Below are positions 14,234 through 17,945 of a stretch of 17,945 nt of DNA, piece after piece (positions within the stretch are counted from its first letter, which is position 1; each line of letters starts with the position of its first letter). The stretch covers positions 1 to 17,945 of the forward strand of contig JAATGW010000560.1 in assembly GCA_015654495.1 (NCBI GenBank), in the 5' to 3' direction. A program made the position numbers and the translations under genes. The notes beneath the pieces are model-generated. The model saw only the letters and a program-made list of their open reading frames with translations. It was not told the origin of the DNA and did no database searches. The DNA is from Chitinophagales bacterium. GTDB taxonomy: Bacteria > Bacteroidota > Bacteroidia > Chitinophagales > Chitinophagaceae.

Positions 14234-16156
14234 ATGCTGAAATATGCCATATCAACCTTTCTGACCTTATTCGTTTTGTCAGCTTTTTCTCAGGGATATA
14301 ACCCTGAGAAAGTGAATAAAAAGGCCATAGAATTTTATAACGAAGCGATTGCCAAAGCGGAATCGGGTGCTTACCGGGAAGCAATCAGAATCCTGGATAA
14401 TGCGATTGCTGCCGATCCGAAATATGTAGATGCTTTTCTCTCCAAAGCCGGACTTCATGGTCAGTTGAAAAATTACAGCGCTGCAATCGAGAACTACGAA
14501 AAAGCTTTCAGCCTTGATTCAGCATATAGCCATGACTATAAATTACCGTATGCCATAAATCTGGCCGGGAATGGTCTTTTTGAAAAAGCAACAATAGCTA
14601 TCGACGATTTTTTACTCGACAAAGAATTAAATGATAAAAGCATAAAAGCGGCTGCATATCGCAGGAAAAGTTTTGAATTTGCTATTGAGCAGAAAAAGAA
14701 GATCGGCACTTCAGAATATATTTTCACGCCCCGGAATATGGGCGATAGTATTAACAGCGAAGTATCAGAATATTTTCCTTCGATAACAATTGATGGCAGA
14801 ACGCTGGTGTATACACGAAGAGTTAAAAATTTTAACGAAGATTTTTATGTGAGTGATAATATCAATGGCGTTTGGCAAAAATCCGAAAGCCTCAGTGGCA
14901 CTATTAATACAGAACAAAACGAAGGAGCCCAGTCCATTTCGCAGGATGGTCAATGGCTGATTTTCACGGGTTGCAATTTTCCTGACGGCATGGGAAACTG
15001 CGACCTCTATTTTTCGATGCTCACACCAAATGGCTGGAGTGAACCTCAGAATATGGGGCGCAGAATTAATACAGAATTCTGGGAATCGGCTCCTACACTC
15101 TCCCCCGATAAAAGGGATTTATATTTTTCAAGCAATGTGTCCGGTGGTTTGGGTGGAAGCGATATATATGTAACACATCGCCTGCCGAACGGACAATGGA
15201 CAGAGCCTGAAAATATGGGGCCCGTAATTAATACTTCAGGGGATGAGAGCTGTCCTTTTATTCATGCAGATAATCAGACTTTATATTTTACATCCAATGG
15301 CCATCTCGGTTATGGTGGTGATGATCTTTTTGTTGCGAGAAGAAATGCAGATGGTAAATGGGGGAAACCTGAAAATCTCGGCTATCCAATTAATACGATT
15401 GAAAATGAAGGCAGCCTTGTTATCGCTGCCGATGGCAAAACCGCTTATTATGCAAGCGACAAGAGCGATTCAAAAGGCGGTCTCGATATATACACTTTTG
15501 AAATGCGTGCTGATGTAAGGCCATTGATAACTCTTTGGGTTGAAGGAAAGGTATATGATAAAAAATCCGGAAAAGGATTGCCATCCGCCGTTGAACTCAT
15601 CGATTTATCAACAGGCAAAACACTGAGCAAAATTCAAACAGATGAAGATGGAAACTACCTCAGCACCCTGCCTACCGGTAAGGATTACCTGTTTAATGTG
15701 AACAGAAAGGGATACTTACTTTATTCAAGAAATTTTCCGTTGTCAAGAAACACTCCGGACTCAGTACATCATATTGATATCCCTTTGCAACCGCTGGAAG
15801 TAAATGCCAATATCGTTCTTAACAATATCTTTTTTGAAACAAATCAATTCAGCCTTAAACCAGAATCCACTCTCGAACTGGATAAAGTTGTTCAGCTACT
15901 GGTTGAAAATCCGGACATACAAATCCAGATAAACGGCCACACTGACAATGTGGGTAAGGCGGCTGATAATCTCGCGCTTTCGAACAACCGCGCGAAAGCG
16001 GTGGTTGCTTACCTTGTATCAAAACAGGTAGCGCCGGCCCGTTTGAAATTCAAAGGCTTTGGTTCTGCAAAACCCCTTTCGGAAAATAGTACTGAAAGCG
16101 GTCGCGCTCAAAACAGACGTACGGAACTCCAGATTATCGGAACGGGTAAACAATAG
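14234..16156 (+). CDS. PorE-like OmpA-family protein (TPR, beta-propeller, carboxypeptidase-regulatory, OmpA_C)
   Basis: The 640-residue protein has the domain order of PorE, a peptidoglycan-binding part of the type IX secretion system. It has a signal peptide (MLKYAISTFLTLFVLSAFSQ), TPR repeats (about 25-130, e.g. AYREAIRILDNAIAADPKYV), a PD40/WD40-like propeller (about 165-425, repeated blocks such as SAPTLSPDKRDLYFSSN with GGSDIYV), a carboxypeptidase-regulatory-like fold (about 437-515) and a C-terminal OmpA domain (about 530-637). The peptidoglycan-binding residues are in INGHTDNVG (near 566) and NRRTEL (near 629). Unlike PorE, which is a lipoprotein, no lipobox cysteine is seen near the signal cleavage site, so it may be a soluble periplasmic paralogue. 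Bacteroidota encode several such paralogues; no other por genes are nearby. Start is the ATG at 14234, 51 nt after queE. Confidence 0.88.
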   Translation: MLKYAISTFLTLFVLSAFSQGYNPEKVNKKAIEFYNEAIAKAESGAYREAIRILDNAIAADPKYVDAFLSKAGLHGQLKNYSAAIENYEKAFSLDSAYSHDYKLPYAINLAGNGLFEKATIAIDDFLLDKELNDKSIKAAAYRRKSFEFAIEQKKKIGTSEYIFTPRNMGDSINSEVSEYFPSITIDGRTLVYTRRVKNFNEDFYVSDNINGVWQKSESLSGTINTEQNEGAQSISQDGQWLIFTGCNFPDGMGNCDLYFSMLTPNGWSEPQNMGRRINTEFWESAPTLSPDKRDLYFSSNVSGGLGGSDIYVTHRLPNGQWTEPENMGPVINTSGDESCPFIHADNQTLYFTSNGHLGYGGDDLFVARRNADGKWGKPENLGYPINTIENEGSLVIAADGKTAYYASDKSDSKGGLDIYTFEMRADVRPLITLWVEGKVYDKKSGKGLPSAVELIDLSTGKTLSKIQTDEDGNYLSTLPTGKDYLFNVNRKGYLLYSRNFPLSRNTPDSVHHIDIPLQPLEVNANIVLNNIFFETNQFSLKPESTLELDKVVQLLVENPDIQIQINGHTDNVGKAADNLALSNNRAKAVVAYLVSKQVAPARLKFKGFGSAKPLSENSTESGRAQNRRTELQIIGTGKQ

Positions 16157-16230
16157 CTTTATTCACTAAGCAGGTTTTTCAGGAAAATACTTTTGCTGCT
16201 GTTTTTTTTCACATGGAATGGAACGCTGCT

Positions 16231-16262
16231 TTTGCTAAAATGCACCTGCAGTTTTAATTCTA
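16231..16262 (+). promoter_or_regulatory. Possible promoter of dprA
   Basis: TTTG (16231-16234) is followed after 20 nt by TAATTCTA (16255-16262), only 6/8 to TAnnTTTG, ending one base before the dprA ATG. The spacing equals that of the folD and prs promoters, which is the main support. Confidence 0.35.
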
Positions 16263-16263
16263 C

Positions 16264-17367
16264 ATGTCCGAAACGGATCTTTTTCACCATATAGCATTGC
16301 AACTAGTTCCGGGGATTGGCCCCAGGCATGCGCGTGCACTCATTCACCATTTCAAAGATCCGGCGAAGATCTTTAAGGCGAAAAGATCGGAACTGGAGAG
16401 AATAAACGGGATCGGAAAGATGCGTGCTTCTGCCATTCTGCAATTCAGGGATTTCAACAGAGTGGAGGAAGAAATTAAATTTATAAATCAGTTTAATATC
16501 CGGCCGCTTGTGCATGGCAAAAGCGGTTATCCGTCGAGGTTAATACATTGTGAAGATGCGCCTCAGATATTGTATTATAAAGGAAATGCCGATCTGAATA
16601 CAACCAGAATGCTTAGTATTGTCGGCACCCGCATGCCATCCGATTATGGAAAAAGAACAACACGCGAACTGATCGGATCACTTTCATCTTTTCATCCGGT
16701 AATAATAAGTGGTCTTGCATCCGGTATTGATACCATAGCCCATGATGCAGCTCTGAAATCTGATCTCCAGACTATAGGAATTCTCGCGCATGGTCTTGAC
16801 CGGATATACCCTAATGAAAACAAATCACTGGCAAAGAAAATGATTCACCAGGGCGGGTTGCTTACAGAATTTATGAGTTTAACCCGCCCTGACGCATCCA
16901 ATTTCCCGATGCGGAACAGGATCGTTGCAGGCCTCGCCGATGCCGTTATTGTTATTGAAACAGGTATTAAAGGAGGTAGCATGATTACGGCTGATATTGC
17001 AAACAGTTACAATAAGGATGTATTCGCCCTACCAGGCAGGATACATGATTCCAAAAGTATTGGCTGCAATTATCTTATCAGGGAAAATAAAGCCAGCCTT
17101 CTTACTTGCGCCGATGAAATAGCTGAAATAATGAACTGGGACATTAAAAAAACGGCAATCGCTAAAAAGCAAACCCTACTATTTCCGGAACTCACGGAAA
17201 ATGAAAAAGCGGTAACAATTGTACTTGCTGAAAACGGTGCTGTTCATATTGATACGCTGAGTTCGATGACTGGTTTAAAAAACAGCGAACTGGCTGCTAT
17301 ATTATTAAAGCTCGAAATGTATAACCTGATAAACCCTTTGCCCGGGCGGCATTTTACGCTCGTCTGA
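16264..17367 (+). CDS. dprA: DNA-processing protein DprA
   Basis: DprA protects incoming single-stranded DNA in natural transformation and loads RecA onto it. The 367-residue protein has an N-terminal HhH region (about 11-65, LVPGIGPRHARALIHHF and INGIGKMRASAI), the Rossmann-like core (about 85-290) with SIVGTRMPSDYGKR (118-131), SGLASGIDTIAH (149-160), LAHGLDRIYP (174-183), FPMRNRIVAGLA (214-225) and GGSMITA (237-243), and a C-terminal winged helix (about 305-365, LTENEKAVTIVLAENGAVHIDTL). All three parts are complete, as in standard DprA. Start is the ATG at 16264. It is probably its own transcription unit, 107 nt after the PorE-like gene. The presence of DprA alone does not prove competence; it is also found in non-competent bacteria. 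Confidence 0.96.
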   Translation: MSETDLFHHIALQLVPGIGPRHARALIHHFKDPAKIFKAKRSELERINGIGKMRASAILQFRDFNRVEEEIKFINQFNIRPLVHGKSGYPSRLIHCEDAPQILYYKGNADLNTTRMLSIVGTRMPSDYGKRTTRELIGSLSSFHPVIISGLASGIDTIAHDAALKSDLQTIGILAHGLDRIYPNENKSLAKKMIHQGGLLTEFMSLTRPDASNFPMRNRIVAGLADAVIVIETGIKGGSMITADIANSYNKDVFALPGRIHDSKSIGCNYLIRENKASLLTCADEIAEIMNWDIKKTAIAKKQTLLFPELTENEKAVTIVLAENGAVHIDTLSSMTGLKNSELAAILLKLEMYNLINPLPGRHFTLV

Positions 17368-17484
17368 TAATTCAACCGCAGGGATTTAAAAAATATTAAG
17401 TCTTTGTTTATGGAATTAACGCAGCCGGGAAATGAAATAAAAAGCTCGTAAAGGCGACTGAATTTAAAATTAAATCTGTTTCCC

Positions 17485-17492
17485 TATCTTTG
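17485..17492 (+). promoter_or_regulatory. -7 promoter box of guaB
   Basis: TATCTTTG is a perfect TAnnTTTG box, ending three bases before the guaB ATG. No TTG lies at 18-21 nt upstream (ACTG at 17457-17460 is 24 nt away). The match and place argue for a promoter giving a leaderless message. Confidence 0.6.
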
Positions 17493-17495
17493 CAC

Positions 17496-17945
17496 ATGGC
17501 AACAAGAATTAGTCCCGCTCCAGGCAAATTATCTTCCAAATTCTTCGGCGAAGGCCTCACATTTGATGACGTTTTATTGGTTCCTGCCTTTTCAAAGATT
17601 TTACCCAGAGAAGTTGATATCAGCACAAGGATAACAAAAACTGTTACTATTAATGTACCCTTGTTGTCTGCAGCAATGGATACCGTAACCGAAGCGCAGC
17701 TGGCGATCGCACTGGCCCGTGAAGGTGGCATTGGCATACTCCATAAAAACATGAGCATTGAGCAGCAGGCTGAGCAGGTTCGCAAGGTGAAAAGAAGCGA
17801 AAGCGGTCTGATCATTGATCCGATAACACTGAAAGTGGACGCAACTATATCGGATGCGCTAAGGTTAATGAAGGAAAACAGGATTGGTGGAATTCCAATT
17901 GTAGACAACGAACATAAGCTCGTGGGCATTCTTACCAACCGCGAC
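17496..17945 (+). CDS. guaB: IMP dehydrogenase, N-terminal part (cut by the window end)
   Basis: IMP dehydrogenase oxidises IMP to XMP with NAD, the committed step to GMP. The first 150 codons are present and run off the window. Visible are SKFFGEGLTFDDVLLVPAFS (14-33), STRITKTVTINVPLLSAAMDTV (43-64), AIALAREGGIGILHKNMS (70-87) and the start of the first CBS domain from about 105 (GLIIDPITLKVDATISDALRLM, then GGIPIVDN and LVGILTNRD). The catalytic Cys loop lies outside. The ATG at 17496 gives the family's usual N-terminus and sits three bases behind a perfect -7 box. The gene is 128 nt downstream of dprA and has its own promoter. Confidence 0.96.
   Translation, partial: MATRISPAPGKLSSKFFGEGLTFDDVLLVPAFSKILPREVDISTRITKTVTINVPLLSAAMDTVTEAQLAIALAREGGIGILHKNMSIEQQAEQVRKVKRSESGLIIDPITLKVDATISDALRLMKENRIGGIPIVDNEHKLVGILTNRD

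Noticed and set aside
17408..17938. Minus-strand 176-codon frame at the right end
   Set aside because: It is antisense to the highly conserved N-terminus of IMP dehydrogenase.

Overview
The window reads as a chromosomal segment of a Bacteroidota bacterium, most likely order Chitinophagales / family Chitinophagaceae (inference). Supporting signs are a SusC/SusD pair with a DUF1735 lipoprotein, a PorE-like TPR/beta-propeller/OmpA protein, a ComEA-like helix-hairpin-helix outer-membrane protein, no obvious Shine-Dalgarno sequences, and several promoters of the Bacteroidota form TTG-N18-20-TAnnTTTG. Both ends are cut: the left end starts in repeats and the right end stops inside guaB. No rRNA, tRNA, CRISPR array or transposase was seen, and no gene-free stretch exceeds 300 bases.

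Layout. 1-1842: a heptamer tandem repeat, a strong terminator, then rplY (L25/Ctc) behind prs, both on the minus strand. 1936-2151: a small membrane protein of unknown role. 2230-3799: radC (+) and a DUF3467 gene (-) converge on a small cassette holding a four-helix-bundle (S23-type) gene broken by one in-frame stop; the cassette is bounded by inverted arrays of degenerate heptamers that begin at the stop codons of both flanking genes. 3838-9669: a minus-strand operon susC-susD-DUF1735 closed by a perfect hairpin terminator. 9670-12587: a translationally coupled minus-strand pair of outer-membrane proteins (PorV-like barrel, then HhH protein). 12593-14182: a compact divergent promoter region drives that pair and, on the other strand, folD-queE, which overlap by one base. 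14234-17367: PorE-like OmpA-family protein and dprA. 17496-end: 5' part of guaB.

How the parts fit. Most genes are housekeeping: PRPP supply (prs), purine (guaB), folate C1 (folD) and queuosine (queE) metabolism, translation (rplY) and DNA processing (radC, dprA). The accessory content is the SusCD transport unit, which has no enzymes or regulators beside it, and the S23 cassette. The items most worth a second look are the heptamer-bounded S23 cassette with its nonsense codon, a recurring arrangement in which the -7 promoter box ends 1-5 nt before the start codon (suggesting leaderless mRNAs), and the HhH/beta-barrel outer-membrane pair.
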